Origin: Verrucomicrobia bacterium IMCC26134
Lineage (GTDB): Bacteria > Verrucomicrobiota > Verrucomicrobiia > Opitutales > Opitutaceae
Direction of reading: 5' to 3'
DNA: 64,000 nucleotides
Assembly: GCA_000972765.1 (NCBI GenBank)
Contig: CP011265.1
Coordinates: 992,001 to 1,056,000, forward strand
Made by a program: the position numbers and the translations under genes. Below are positions 18,905 to 26,968 of this stretch, piece by piece (the stretch's first letter is position 1; every line of letters begins with the position of its first letter). The notes below the pieces were generated by a model. That model did no database searches, was not told the origin of the DNA, and saw nothing but the letters and a program-made list of their open reading frames with translations.

Positions 18905-20686
18905 TCATTTTCGATAGGACTTTCGCGGGCTCGCTAGTTGCCAAACGGCGAGGGTCGATGGGGATTTGTTGTTCAAAAGGAGCTCATCGGGAGCGAGACC
19001 CGTTACTTGATTGCCTTGAACGCAAACCGTGCCCGAGACGCCTTTCTCAATGAGAATGCCGGAAGCAGCGGGATGGCTGATTCGGTTATTCTCGATGATG
19101 AGTTTATGCAGGGTCGCCGCGATGGTCAGGCCGGACCGGCGGGAGTCTTCGATGGAGTTGTCGCGGAAAGTTACGACAGAAGCCTGATCGGGGCGGGAGG
19201 CAAAGACCACGCCGTGGCGATCGGTGCCATTCCAGCCACCTCCCCGACGGATGACGTTATGCTCGATAAGAGCGGACTCAATGGGTTGGCCGGAGTTCCC
19301 GAATATCCCTATATTCATTCCACTGTTGGCGGCGGGGTCGGTGAGCAGATTGCCACGCACGACGACCTCACTCCCGCCGGCGACGCGCAGGGAGTTGGCC
19401 CAGTAGGGGGCGACCGCCGTGTTGTTGAGGAAGGAGGCGCCGATCATCTGGCCGTTGGTGCCGTCTTTGCCGCGGTCAGAGTAGGTGGCGAGGCCGTCGT
19501 CGCCGGTGCCGCGCACGAAGTTATTTTCGGCGGTGAGATAATGGCCGAGTCGGTCGGGGTGGGGAGTGTTGCCGTTGTTGAGGTTGATGCCATCGCCCCA
19601 GCTATCGCTGACGCGAGAGTTGCGGATGATGCCGTCGGAGCCGCTCAACCAGACGGCATCACAGTGACGCGCCCATACGCGATCCACCAGCCAGCCTTCG
19701 CCGGAGGCGAGAATGCTGTAGTCGCCGCCTCCTGGTTTACCTATGGCGCGACGGACCGAGTTACAGTCTATGGACAGATCGCTCACGGTGCTGTGCGCGC
19801 CGAGCTGGATGTAGGTTCGCCAGAGTTTTGGCGAGTTGGCGGTCGCGACGGGGGGCCGGCGGTAGAGCGTGGTGTGCCACATGCCGGCTCCGCGCACGGT
19901 GACGCCTTTGATCGCGATACCGCCGGAGACCATGCTGCCGACGAGGTAGCGGCCGGCCGGAAGCCATACCGACATGCCTTTGGTGGCGGCGTCGGCGATG
20001 CAGCGGGAAATGGCCTCCTGACTGTCGGTTTCAGTGTCTGGCCGGGCGCCGTAGTCGAGCACAGAAAGAGAGCCGGCGGGTTGGGCGGCGGGAGCGGCGA
20101 CGGCTTCGAGGTCTATGCAGTCGAGATTGTATTCAGAGGCGGTGCTATCGGTGTCTTTTCGCAGCATGATCAGGCTGCCCCTAGAGATGGGTGCACCGGT
20201 GATGAAGGTGGGATCCTCGTTGTAGAACTTGAAGGCGACGCCACCGCTGTGCGGATCGTCAGACCAAATGCCGGGTTTGCGGTAAACCCAAGATTGTTTC
20301 GAACTGAGCGTAACGGCTTGGCGAAAGGCTCCGTCCACGTAGAGGTTGAGTGTGCCGGTGATGCCGCCGCCATCAGGTGTATCGGGCAAAGAACTACGGA
20401 CGACGATCGCGTTGGCGCCGTCCATCGGATTTTTCCACGTGATTGCGTCGCCGGTTCGGGCAAGTTTGACGAAGGCGCCGCCGGAGGATTCGAGCTCGGC
20501 GATCGGTGAAGTAGGGACAGGCGAGCCGAGGATGAAGGCGTGGATTTTGGCGCCGCCGCTGAGACTGCCCGCCTCGGCCTCGAGCGTGGTGAAGGGCGTA
20601 TCGGCACCCACGGCACGGAGCTGAGATACAGCGGAAAATGCGGCGATCCCGACCCAGAGGGCCGCGAGTGAGTGAGTGAGCTTCAC
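18905..20686 (-). CDS. Secreted right-handed beta-helix protein with N-terminal carbohydrate-binding-like domain
   Basis: A 593-residue exported protein (signal peptide KLTHSLAALWVGIAAFSAVS, then QLRAVGAD). Residues about 30-195 look like a CBM6/35-type jelly roll (TTLEAEAGSLSGG at the start and DSTASEYNLDCIDLEAVA at the end). From about 205 it has a pectate-lyase-3/glycosyl hydrolase 28-like beta-helix, beginning SVLDYGARPDTETDSQEAI and continuing with helix turns such as GDGINLNNGN and IIENNRISHPAASGILIEKG. It is probably a polysaccharide lyase or hydrolase at the cell surface or periplasm; the catalytic residues were not identified. It is the last gene of the operon starting at 24299, 12 bases after the SGNH gene. 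Confidence 0.8.
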   Translation of the reverse strand: MKLTHSLAALWVGIAAFSAVSQLRAVGADTPFTTLEAEAGSLSGGAKIHAFILGSPVPTSPIAELESSGGAFVKLARTGDAITWKNPMDGANAIVVRSSLPDTPDGGGITGTLNLYVDGAFRQAVTLSSKQSWVYRKPGIWSDDPHSGGVAFKFYNEDPTFITGAPISRGSLIMLRKDTDSTASEYNLDCIDLEAVAAPAAQPAGSLSVLDYGARPDTETDSQEAISRCIADAATKGMSVWLPAGRYLVGSMVSGGIAIKGVTVRGAGMWHTTLYRRPPVATANSPKLWRTYIQLGAHSTVSDLSIDCNSVRRAIGKPGGGDYSILASGEGWLVDRVWARHCDAVWLSGSDGIIRNSRVSDSWGDGINLNNGNTPHPDRLGHYLTAENNFVRGTGDDGLATYSDRGKDGTNGQMIGASFLNNTAVAPYWANSLRVAGGSEVVVRGNLLTDPAANSGMNIGIFGNSGQPIESALIEHNVIRRGGGWNGTDRHGVVFASRPDQASVVTFRDNSIEDSRRSGLTIAATLHKLIIENNRISHPAASGILIEKGVSGTVCVQGNQVTGLAPDELLLNNKSPSTLAVWQLASPRKSYRK

Positions 20687-20698
20687 GTCGAACCTGGC

Positions 20699-21397
20699 TT
20701 AAATCCCGCGAGCGGTTTCGAGCCAGTTTTTCACCAAAGGCCAGGTGTAGAGCAGACTGCCCTCCTTGGTCGGATGGCTGCCGTCGGCGATGAGGCTTTG
20801 AAATATCTCGGGCTTGGTATCCTTGAGCTGATTCCAGGCGATGAAGTGGTCGAGCAGCGGGAGCTTCTGCTCTTTGGCGTAAACGCGGTAGTTCTCGTTG
20901 AAAGCGAGAAGCTGCGGACGAACGGAGAGGCTGCGGTTTCCGTTGGGCGCGTCCCAACCGATGTTCATGATCTGCAGCACAATCGTGGTGTCTGGATTTT
21001 GGGCGTGGATGGCCTTCACCATAGCATCGAGGTTTTCCTTCCCCTTGGGGAGGGACATTTTGAATTTCTCGTGGGCGTCGTTGTAGGAGAACTCGATGAA
21101 CACGAGGTCCGGCTTATGCTTCAGAACCTTTTCCCCGAGGTTTTGCAGGCCCCAGTCGGAACACTGGCCGGGGCCGGCGGTGTTGAGGACGGTCACTTGC
21201 TTCGGGTAGGCGGTTTGGAGCCATTCTTTCAATGCCCCTGCCCATGCACCCTGGGCGGTAAGGCTGGTGCCGTAGAGGACGACGGTTTGGGGCTTTCCTG
21301 CTTTGAGGTTTTTGAACACGGCGGGGATTTCTTGGGCGGACAGGCCGGAGGCGACGAGGCCTAAAAAGGCGATTCTTAGGAGGGTTTTGAGGTTCAT
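20699..21397 (-). CDS. Secreted SGNH/GDSL-type hydrolase (esterase-like)
   Basis: A 232-residue protein with a signal peptide (NLKTLLRIAFLGLVASGLSA, then QEIPA). All SGNH blocks are visible: VLYGTSLTAQG (Ser nucleophile), NTAGPGQCSDWG (Gly), EFSYNDAHE (Asn) and IADGSHPTKEGS, where Asp and His of the triad are present in D-G-S-H. This is the complete triad, in contrast with the SGNH protein at 7821. Carbohydrate deacetylation is the likely role given the neighbours. It sits 6 bases after the FAD oxidoreductase gene and 12 before the beta-helix gene, within one operon. Confidence 0.85.
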   Translation of the reverse strand: MNLKTLLRIAFLGLVASGLSAQEIPAVFKNLKAGKPQTVVLYGTSLTAQGAWAGALKEWLQTAYPKQVTVLNTAGPGQCSDWGLQNLGEKVLKHKPDLVFIEFSYNDAHEKFKMSLPKGKENLDAMVKAIHAQNPDTTIVLQIMNIGWDAPNGNRSLSVRPQLLAFNENYRVYAKEQKLPLLDHFIAWNQLKDTKPEIFQSLIADGSHPTKEGSLLYTWPLVKNWLETARGI

Positions 21398-21403
21398 GGG
21401 GAA

Positions 21404-22819
21404 TTAAGAATTCGGGGAAGCTTCGAGCATGGCGCCGTTGGCGACCAATGCCTCTCGCACGAGGCGGAAATCTAGCTGGCGAGGGTCGCAATGGTGACGG
21501 ATGCACAGGGCGGCGACGGTGCCGGTGCCCTGGCCGAGGGCCATCATCTGCGGAGTGACTCGGATGGCTGCGAGGGCCTCGTGGGTGGCACTGAGGCAGC
21601 GGCCGCCGACGAGGAGGTTGGGCACCTGCTCGGTGAGCAGGCAGCGCAGCGGAATGCTGTATTGGGTGCCGGGCTTGAAGAAACGGGTGGCGGTGCCTTC
21701 GCCGCTGGGGGCGTGGATGTCTATGGGGTAGCCGCCGAGGCAGAGCGCGTCGGGAAACTGCACGCCGTTTAGGATGTCGTCCTGGTTGAGTGTATAGAGA
21801 CCTTGGATACGACGGGTCTCGCGCACTCCAATCTGGGCAGACGTATCCATGCGGATGGCATGTTCGAAGCCGGGGGCGTGTTTTTTGAGAAAGTGGAAAA
21901 TCTCCGCGCACTGGCGGCGTCCGATAGTCTCGGCTTTGCTGAGATCGTAGGGGTTGGTGCCGTCGAGCCCCTGGATGCGGGAGACGTTGAGAATGAAGAC
22001 GCCGGGGGTGCCGGTTTCAAAGAGGAGGATGAACTCGCGCGGAGTGGAGATTTCCCCTGCCTCGCGGGCACGGCGGAGGGGTCCGATGAAGGCCTTGAGG
22101 CTCACGCGCGGGCTGGTTTCCAGGCGGCGCAGGCCTTCGGCGGCACCGGCGTCGAATTCGCAGTCGTCGGGGTTTTCGCGGGCGTAGCGGCGCAGTTGCT
22201 CGGTGTCCACGTTGCCGACCTTGAGATTCATGGTCATCGGCTGGGTCAGGCCGTCCTGCTCACGGCCCTTAGCGAAGGGCACGCCGGCGCGCACCGCCAC
22301 GTCGCCGTCTCCGCTGGCATCAATGAAAATGCTGGCCTTGAGCTGGGTGAGACCGGCCTTGTTAGCGACGAGCAGGTGGGTGAGACGGCCGTCCACGATA
22401 GCGGTATCCACGACGAGAGTGTGGTAGAGGAGATCGGCACCCGCCTCCTCGATCATGGTTTCGAGCTCCATCTTGAGCGCCTCGCTATCGAAGGGCGTGA
22501 CGGTTGAGCAGTAGGTGATGACGTCGTCCACGTGGCCGGGGCTGGAGCCCTTTTTGATCATGCGGTCTATCAACTCCTGAGGCAGACCGCCGATGATCTG
22601 GCGGCGGAGGTTGTCGTGGAAGCTCATCATCGGGCCGACGCCCATCGCTGTGAGCGAGCCGCCGAGGAAGCCGTGCTGCTCGATGAGCAAGGTCCGTGCG
22701 CCTTGGCGGGCAGAGGCGATGGCGGCCATAGCGCCGGAGGGACCACCTCCGGTCACGATGACATCGTAGGAATCGGTGCGCAGGGGAGTGGGTATGGGGA
22801 GTGTGGTGGGGGCGAACAT
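21404..22819 (-). CDS. FAD-dependent oxidoreductase (FAD_oxidored family)
   Basis: A 471-residue flavoprotein. The N-terminal dinucleotide-binding motif is VIVTGGGPSGAMAAIASARQ with the acidic end in LLIEQHGFLGG. Near the middle it has IDASGDGDVAVRAGVPFAKG, and the C-terminus has NLLVGGRCLSATHEALAAIR, both typical of the FAD_oxidored (PF12831) family that is often found in carbohydrate loci. No signal peptide is seen, so a cytoplasmic location is likely. The substrate is unknown. It lies 25 bases after the sugar symporter gene and 6 before the SGNH gene, which suggests it oxidises an imported sugar or sugar derivative. Confidence 0.83.
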   Translation of the reverse strand: MFAPTTLPIPTPLRTDSYDVIVTGGGPSGAMAAIASARQGARTLLIEQHGFLGGSLTAMGVGPMMSFHDNLRRQIIGGLPQELIDRMIKKGSSPGHVDDVITYCSTVTPFDSEALKMELETMIEEAGADLLYHTLVVDTAIVDGRLTHLLVANKAGLTQLKASIFIDASGDGDVAVRAGVPFAKGREQDGLTQPMTMNLKVGNVDTEQLRRYARENPDDCEFDAGAAEGLRRLETSPRVSLKAFIGPLRRAREAGEISTPREFILLFETGTPGVFILNVSRIQGLDGTNPYDLSKAETIGRRQCAEIFHFLKKHAPGFEHAIRMDTSAQIGVRETRRIQGLYTLNQDDILNGVQFPDALCLGGYPIDIHAPSGEGTATRFFKPGTQYSIPLRCLLTEQVPNLLVGGRCLSATHEALAAIRVTPQMMALGQGTGTVAALCIRHHCDPRQLDFRLVREALVANGAMLEASPNS

Positions 22820-22844
22820 AGTTTAGGGAGCGACCGAAGCAGGT

Positions 22845-24299
22845 TCAAATTTGGCCGCGACGGGCTTCGAGTGTCGCGCGGATCTCACCCATGCGCGCGG
22901 GGGTGAGCGGGTAGGTTCTCAGGATCAGGAGCGCCAGGCTGTAAACGATGACCGGAGATAGAATGAATCCGAGGCGTAGGGCGCTGATGGTTTCAGGGGG
23001 TTGATGACCTCCGAGGGATTGTTGGAAGCCTATGAGGACTAGAAATAAGCCGGTCAGGCTGAAGGTGAGGGCGCTGCTGAACTTTTGCAGCCAGGTGGAG
23101 GCCGAGGCAAAGGCGCCCTCGCGACGCATTCCGCTCTGGAGTTCGTCCCAGTCGCAGATGTCGGCCTTCATGGCGTTGACCAGCACCCAGAAACCGAAAT
23201 TCGGGAGAATGGAGATGATCGGGTCGAAGAGCTGGAGATAGGGATGCGCAGGGGTATAGAGCAGCCACTTGGTAAGGCCGGTGCAAATGCCGGCGATCAA
23301 GCATAATGAGAGCACGCGCTCCTTGCCCCACTTTTTGGCGAATTTGGTGATCAGGGGAACGAAGACCCAGGCGAGGGCGAAGTTGATCGTGCCGGTCATT
23401 CCAGCGAGCGTGGCGGCCAGTTTAGTGTCACCGCCAAAAACGTAGTAGATATTTACATACAGGCCGAGGGAGTTGAAGCTCATTACCCCCAGGATGATCA
23501 GCACGGTCATGCCCATGAGGATGCGGAAAGGTTTGGCGCCCAGTGCGACCTTCAGGTTGGTGAGGATCTTTTGTTTGGGCTGGTTGGCTATCTGGGCCTG
23601 GAAACGCTCGCGGCCGAAGATGGCCGGCATGAGACCGAAAATCAGGAACGCGGCGCCGAAAACAATGCCGACGGTGCGGATGCCGATAAATGCGTTGGGG
23701 AAGATATCCGACTGCGCCGCGCGGAACGCCCAAGTGATGGCGAGGGTGGCGATCGCACCGAAGAGAAGCAAAGTTCCCGAGACCTTTGTGCGCTGAGAGT
23801 AGTTGGGCGTGAGTTCCAGCGTGAGGGTGAAGAACGGCACGTAGAAAATCGTGAACACCGAATAGAAGAGCAGGACGCTGCAGAGGAAGTAAACGGCGGC
23901 GGCTTCGTGGGAAAAACTCTGCGGCACGAACCAGATCAGCGGGTAGCAGATCGCGCCTAGGATGGCCCCGACGAAGATGAACGGACGACGGCGACCCCAA
24001 CGCGTGCGGGTATTGTCGGAAATAGAGCCCATGATGACGTCGCACACGGCATCCCAGAGGCGCGCGATCATGAGCATTGAGCCGATGAGGGCGGGGTTAA
24101 CGCCGAGCAGGACGTTGTAGATGGGACCGGCGAGCGATTTTACACCTTCGATGCCGATATTCATCGGAATCCCCCCCATAGCACAGCCGATCAAAACCCG
24201 GCGCGGCACGGCAGATTCTGTATTGAGGGATTTACAACCTAAGGGGTCAGGCGCAGGCGGTGATGCTGAATTCAGTCGGGTAGGGGCGGGGGACGACAT
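22845..24299 (-). CDS. GPH/MFS-2 type sugar:cation symporter
   Basis: About 484 residues from the ATG at 24299; the frame is open for 36 more codons but these overlap the promoter region. The product belongs to the glycoside-pentoside-hexuronide (MelB/XynP) symporters, with 12 predicted membrane helices. Signatures are ARLWDAVCDVIMGSISDNTR, the classical R-x-WDA-x-D-x-x-MG-x-x-SD loop, then TRWGRRRPFIFVGAILG. It would bring oligosaccharides or uronic acids into the cytoplasm with a cation. It is the first gene of the operon with the FAD oxidoreductase, SGNH hydrolase and beta-helix protein. An operator-like site ends 12 bases or so before its start codon, which would let a repressor block the promoter or transcription start. 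Confidence 0.9.
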   Translation of the reverse strand: MSSPAPTRLNSASPPAPDPLGCKSLNTESAVPRRVLIGCAMGGIPMNIGIEGVKSLAGPIYNVLLGVNPALIGSMLMIARLWDAVCDVIMGSISDNTRTRWGRRRPFIFVGAILGAICYPLIWFVPQSFSHEAAAVYFLCSVLLFYSVFTIFYVPFFTLTLELTPNYSQRTKVSGTLLLFGAIATLAITWAFRAAQSDIFPNAFIGIRTVGIVFGAAFLIFGLMPAIFGRERFQAQIANQPKQKILTNLKVALGAKPFRILMGMTVLIILGVMSFNSLGLYVNIYYVFGGDTKLAATLAGMTGTINFALAWVFVPLITKFAKKWGKERVLSLCLIAGICTGLTKWLLYTPAHPYLQLFDPIISILPNFGFWVLVNAMKADICDWDELQSGMRREGAFASASTWLQKFSSALTFSLTGLFLVLIGFQQSLGGHQPPETISALRLGFILSPVIVYSLALLILRTYPLTPARMGEIRATLEARRGQI

Positions 24300-24311
24300 C
24301 TCATATGATGC

Positions 24312-24324
24312 TAAAACGTTTAAA
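24312..24324. promoter_or_regulatory. LacI-type operator-like site before the sugar symporter operon
   Basis: TAAAACGTTTAAA contains the 12-mer TAAAACGTTTAA that is identical to the site at 7497-7508. It lies immediately upstream of the ATG at 24299, a position suited to repression. Confidence 0.6.
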
Positions 24325-24795
24325 CAGTAAATGCACAATACTGAAAAATGAGGATGGCATGACTCTCTACACCGCGTTTGCGCACGCGGGCAGAAGCTTT
24401 TGCGCAAGGTAGTTGTTGTTGCGTCGGAGATGTCCTATTTCGCGCAGAATCGCGCTTTCGGAACGGCAACTTGGATAGTCGTAGACGTTCCGGCTTGGCA
24501 GCTCGTTAAGGCCGCGCCCGAGCCAGTAACGATTCCGCGCGAGGCCAAATGATTCTTCGGTTGTCCCCAATCTGTCCCTACTAAAAGCGCTTGCCTATGA
24601 AATAGCGTGCCTGTCCCGGGCACCACGTTTCATAGGTAAGGCAAAACTAAGGGAGCGGAAAGGGAACAAAATATCCCGCGTAAGCGTGCACCTCGCCAAA
24701 CCCAAGGGCACAAAACCCGTCACCCATTTCGAGAGGCGGCTCACATTTGTCCCGCTCCATGCAGCCGTAGAAGCCGTAGGTGCCGCCAAAGACGC
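24325..24795. other. Intergenic region with hairpin, no recognised gene
   Basis: About 470 bases separate the symporter promoter from the terminator of fabV. A minus-strand frame of 67 codons (24367-24570) has no recognisable family, and its start is poor. The stretch 24640-24790 has short open frames that resemble nothing known to me. The clear structural element is the hairpin at 24594-24636. The region could be the remains of a mobile or repetitive element. Confidence 0.45.
24594..24636. repeat. Long interrupted inverted repeat (hairpin)
   Basis: CCTATGAAA (24594-24602) pairs with TTTCATAGG (24628-24636) perfectly. Inside it GTGCC (24607-24611) pairs with GGCAC (24619-24623). There is no adjacent T run, so it does not look like a terminator. 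It resembles REP/BIME-type extragenic palindromes or a transposon end. Confidence 0.6.
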
Positions 24796-24834
24796 AAAAA
24801 GGGCCGGAGTCTCCGTTGAGACTCCGGCCCTTTT
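24796..24834. terminator. Strong bidirectional-looking terminator
   Basis: GGGCCGGAGTCTC (24801-24813), loop CGTT, GAGACTCCGGCCC (24818-24830): a perfect 13-base stem with A5 before and T4 after. It lies 65 bases past the fabV stop and serves as its terminator on the minus strand. Confidence 0.9.
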
Positions 24835-24898
24835 CTATTTCCGAACGGTGCTGCGGACGGGAGGGAAGGCGCGGTTCAGGCGGCGCCTGAGCGACGAG

Positions 24899-26086
24899 TT
24901 AGTCGAGCAAGACGTGCGGGTCGATGTCGGCGTCGTAGTCGATGGCGGGCAGGCCGAAACCGAAGAGTTTCAGGAACTCCTCGCGGTAGCCGGCGATGTC
25001 GGTGAGGGAGGCCAGGTTCTCGGTGTTGACCTGCGGCCAGAGCGCGGCGACGTCGGCCTGCACGTCGGGCTGCATCTCCCAGTCGTCGATGCGCACCCGG
25101 CCGGCATCGTCGAACGTGAGGCCGTGGCCACCATACATCTGGGTGCGGAAGAGACGGTCGATCTGCTCGATGCACCCCTCGTGGCTGCCCTTGGCCTTCA
25201 TGACCTTGTAGAGCATGGAAATGTAGAGCGGCACCACCGGGATGGCGGAGCTCGCCTGGGTCACGAGGGCTTTGTTGACCGAGATGAAGGCGCGGCCGTA
25301 GCCGTTGACCTTGAGGGTGGCGTTGATCGCTTTGGCGGCGCGCTCGAGATCGTTTTTGGCGAGGCCGATGGTGCCGTTTTTATAGATCGGCCAGGTGAGG
25401 GACGGCCCGATGTAGGAATAGGCGACGGAGGTGGCGCCGGGGGCGATGAGGCCGGCCTCGTCGAGGGCGTTGATCCACAGCTCCCAATCCTCGCCACCCA
25501 TGACGGCGGCGGTGTCGGCGATCTCGGCCTCGTTGGCGGGCTCGATGGTGATGGTGCTGACGATGCCCTTGTCGGTATCGACCGTCTGGTTGGAGTAGGA
25601 CTGGCCGACGGGCTTGAGGGTAGACTTGTGGGTGACGCCGGTCTTGGGGTGGGTGCGGCGCGGGGAGGCGAGGGAGTAGACGATGAGGTCAACCTGGCCT
25701 AGGTCGCGTTTGATGGTGGCGAGGACGTCGGTTTTGAGCGCGTCGGAGAAGGCGTCGCCGTTAAAATTCTTGGCGTAGAGACCGGCGGCGCGGGCGGCGG
25801 TGGTGAATGCGGCGGTGTTATACCAGCCGGGAGTGGCGGTTTTGTCCGGCTCGGAGGGTCGCTCGAAAAACACGCCGATGGTCGCGGCGCCGGAGCCGAA
25901 GGCGGCCGAGATGCGGGAGGCGAGGCCGTAGCCGGTGGAGGAGCCGATCACCAAGACCTTTTTGGGGCCGTTGGGCACGGGCCCCTTGGACTTTACGTAG
26001 TCGATCTGCTGGCGCACATGGGCGGCGCAGCCGGCGGGGTGGGCGGTGACGCAGACGAAGCCTCGGACTTTGGGTTTGATGACCAT
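24899..26086 (-). CDS. fabV: Enoyl-ACP reductase FabV (trans-2-enoyl-CoA reductase family)
   Basis: A 395-residue NADH-dependent reductase that performs the last step of the fatty acid elongation cycle. It starts with IKPKVRGFVCVTAHPAGC and has the cofactor-binding VLVIGSSTGYGLASRI. The active site Tyr-x8-Lys of the FabV type is in IYKNGTIGLAK. The C-terminus has QMYGGHGLTFDDAGR and YREEFLKLFGFGL, also typical. Length matches the family (about 395-400). FabV-type reductases are known for low sensitivity to triclosan. It is followed by a strong terminator and preceded by two tiny membrane-protein genes on the same strand, which may be part of the transcript. Confidence 0.96.
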   Translation of the reverse strand: MVIKPKVRGFVCVTAHPAGCAAHVRQQIDYVKSKGPVPNGPKKVLVIGSSTGYGLASRISAAFGSGAATIGVFFERPSEPDKTATPGWYNTAAFTTAARAAGLYAKNFNGDAFSDALKTDVLATIKRDLGQVDLIVYSLASPRRTHPKTGVTHKSTLKPVGQSYSNQTVDTDKGIVSTITIEPANEAEIADTAAVMGGEDWELWINALDEAGLIAPGATSVAYSYIGPSLTWPIYKNGTIGLAKNDLERAAKAINATLKVNGYGRAFISVNKALVTQASSAIPVVPLYISMLYKVMKAKGSHEGCIEQIDRLFRTQMYGGHGLTFDDAGRVRIDDWEMQPDVQADVAALWPQVNTENLASLTDIAGYREEFLKLFGFGLPAIDYDADIDPHVLLD

Positions 26087-26134
26087 ATAGAGGGGCGATT
26101 AAGGCGGCGGGGCAGGGGCCTCGTCCAGAATGTT

Positions 26135-26419
26135 TTACGGACCAGGCGAGGAGGCAGGCGCGGACTGGGGCGGTGGTGCCGTATTACCCAGCAAGGCGGA
26201 GCGCAGGAGACGGTTTTGGGCGGCGGCAAGCAGACGCTCGGCCTCGAGCTGTTGACGGAGCGAGCGGGCTTCTTCTTCCGCCAGGCTGGCCCTGGTAGCG
26301 GCTGCGCTGAGTTCGGCTCGCTGGGCGATGAGGCGAACGAGGAGTGTGCCAGAGGCCCCCAGCAGAAGAGCGCAGGCCGCGAGCAGGGCGCGATTCAGAA
26401 GCTTGGGCGGATTGGTCAT
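26135..26419 (-). CDS. Small membrane protein with coiled coil
   Basis: About 94 residues from the ATG at 26419. There is one membrane helix (LLNRALLAACALLLGASGTL), then a heptad-like stretch (RAELSAAATRASLAEEEARS) with LRQQLEAERLL, and a Pro/Ser-rich tail. A TTG at 26437 overlaps the stop of the upstream 31-codon gene and could be an alternative coupled start, adding MNHFSR. No family was recognised. It could be a small division or envelope-associated protein, but nothing proves it. It lies 48 bases upstream of fabV on the same strand. Confidence 0.5.
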   Translation of the reverse strand: MTNPPKLLNRALLAACALLLGASGTLLVRLIAQRAELSAAATRASLAEEEARSLRQQLEAERLLAAAQNRLLRSALLGNTAPPPQSAPASSPGP

Positions 26420-26433
26420 GCGGGAGAAGTGAT

Positions 26434-26529
26434 TCAACCGAGGATCCAGAGCCCGAGCACGCCTAAAACCAGCAAGGTGGCGACCACGCCGGCGGCGAGG
26501 CGTTCCTGTTTGGTGAGCTGGTGGAGCAT
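26434..26529 (-). CDS. Tiny single-helix membrane protein
   Basis: A 31-residue frame, MLHQLTKQERLAAGVVATLL and then VLGVLGLWILG. It is a charged head followed by a hydrophobic helix that ends with the protein. The head (LTKQERLA) resembles the very N-terminus of ComEA-like proteins, but no helix-hairpin-helix follows. The stop overlaps a TTG that may start the next small gene, suggesting translational coupling. The frame is open upstream, but the earlier part is unlike a protein. Confidence 0.4.
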   Translation of the reverse strand: MLHQLTKQERLAAGVVATLLVLGVLGLWILG

Positions 26530-26723
26530 GGCGGGAGACAGGTGACGACGGTGGTTGCGGTGTTTGGCGAGGTCAAACCCGGGTTCACGGACGGAGCGAA
26601 GTTTGATGAAGTGTCGCCGCGATAGAACGCAGAGATCGCAAAAAACAGCGGGCGGAAAAGAAGGCCTCCCTATTCGTGGCAATATCCTATCGCTTCCGAA
26701 GCGGCGCTATGGGCCGGTGTAGT

Positions 26724-26870
26724 CGCGCCCGTGCCGGGCGCGTTCAGGCGTAAGGTAGCGGCCGACACGACCGGTGCTACATTAGACCGGAAGTTAACCA
26801 TAAACGGCATAAGGTCCGTGCCGGACGTTTTCTCCAAGCCAGGGAACACGGGCGACACGGCCGTGGCTAC
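26724..26870. repeat. REP-like extragenic palindromic elements
   Basis: A perfect stem CGCGCCC / GGGCGCG lies at about 26724-26742. GTAGC / GCTAC arms enclose 26755-26780. The 21-base unit at 26760-26780 recurs at 26850-26870 with 17 of 21 identities (core CGACACG, end CTAC). Several short copies so close together resemble REP/BIME sequences. Confidence 0.5.
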
Positions 26871-26884
26871 GCGGGGGGATAAAT

Positions 26885-26920
26885 AAAAAACCGCCGGGGT
26901 GCGAAGCACCGGCGGCGGTT
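26885..26920 (-). terminator. Terminator of the PEP-CTERM repeat protein gene
   Basis: On the minus strand CCGCCGGTGC, a TTCG-type loop and GCACCCCGGCGG are followed by TTTTTTATTT. It lies about 50 bases after the stop at 26969. Confidence 0.85.
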
Positions 26921-26968
26921 TGTGGGTTGGATCCTCCTAAGGGAAGGGAGCGTTAAGCCCCGGTTTCT

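Larger units (their letters stand above)
26530..26968. other. Intergenic region with repeats and terminator
   Basis: About 440 bases contain no convincing gene. It holds an array of palindromic GC-rich elements (26724-26870) and the terminator of the repeat-protein gene (26885-26920). Confidence 0.6.

Noticed and set aside
18938-20509. Long plus-strand frame of 523 codons opposite the beta-helix gene
   Set aside because: Shadow of a real GC-rich gene with the same biased composition. The minus-strand product has a signal peptide and recognisable domains.
24367-24570. Minus-strand 67-codon frame as a gene or transposase fragment
   Set aside because: No family resemblance and a poor start; it is mentioned only as part of the gene-poor stretch.
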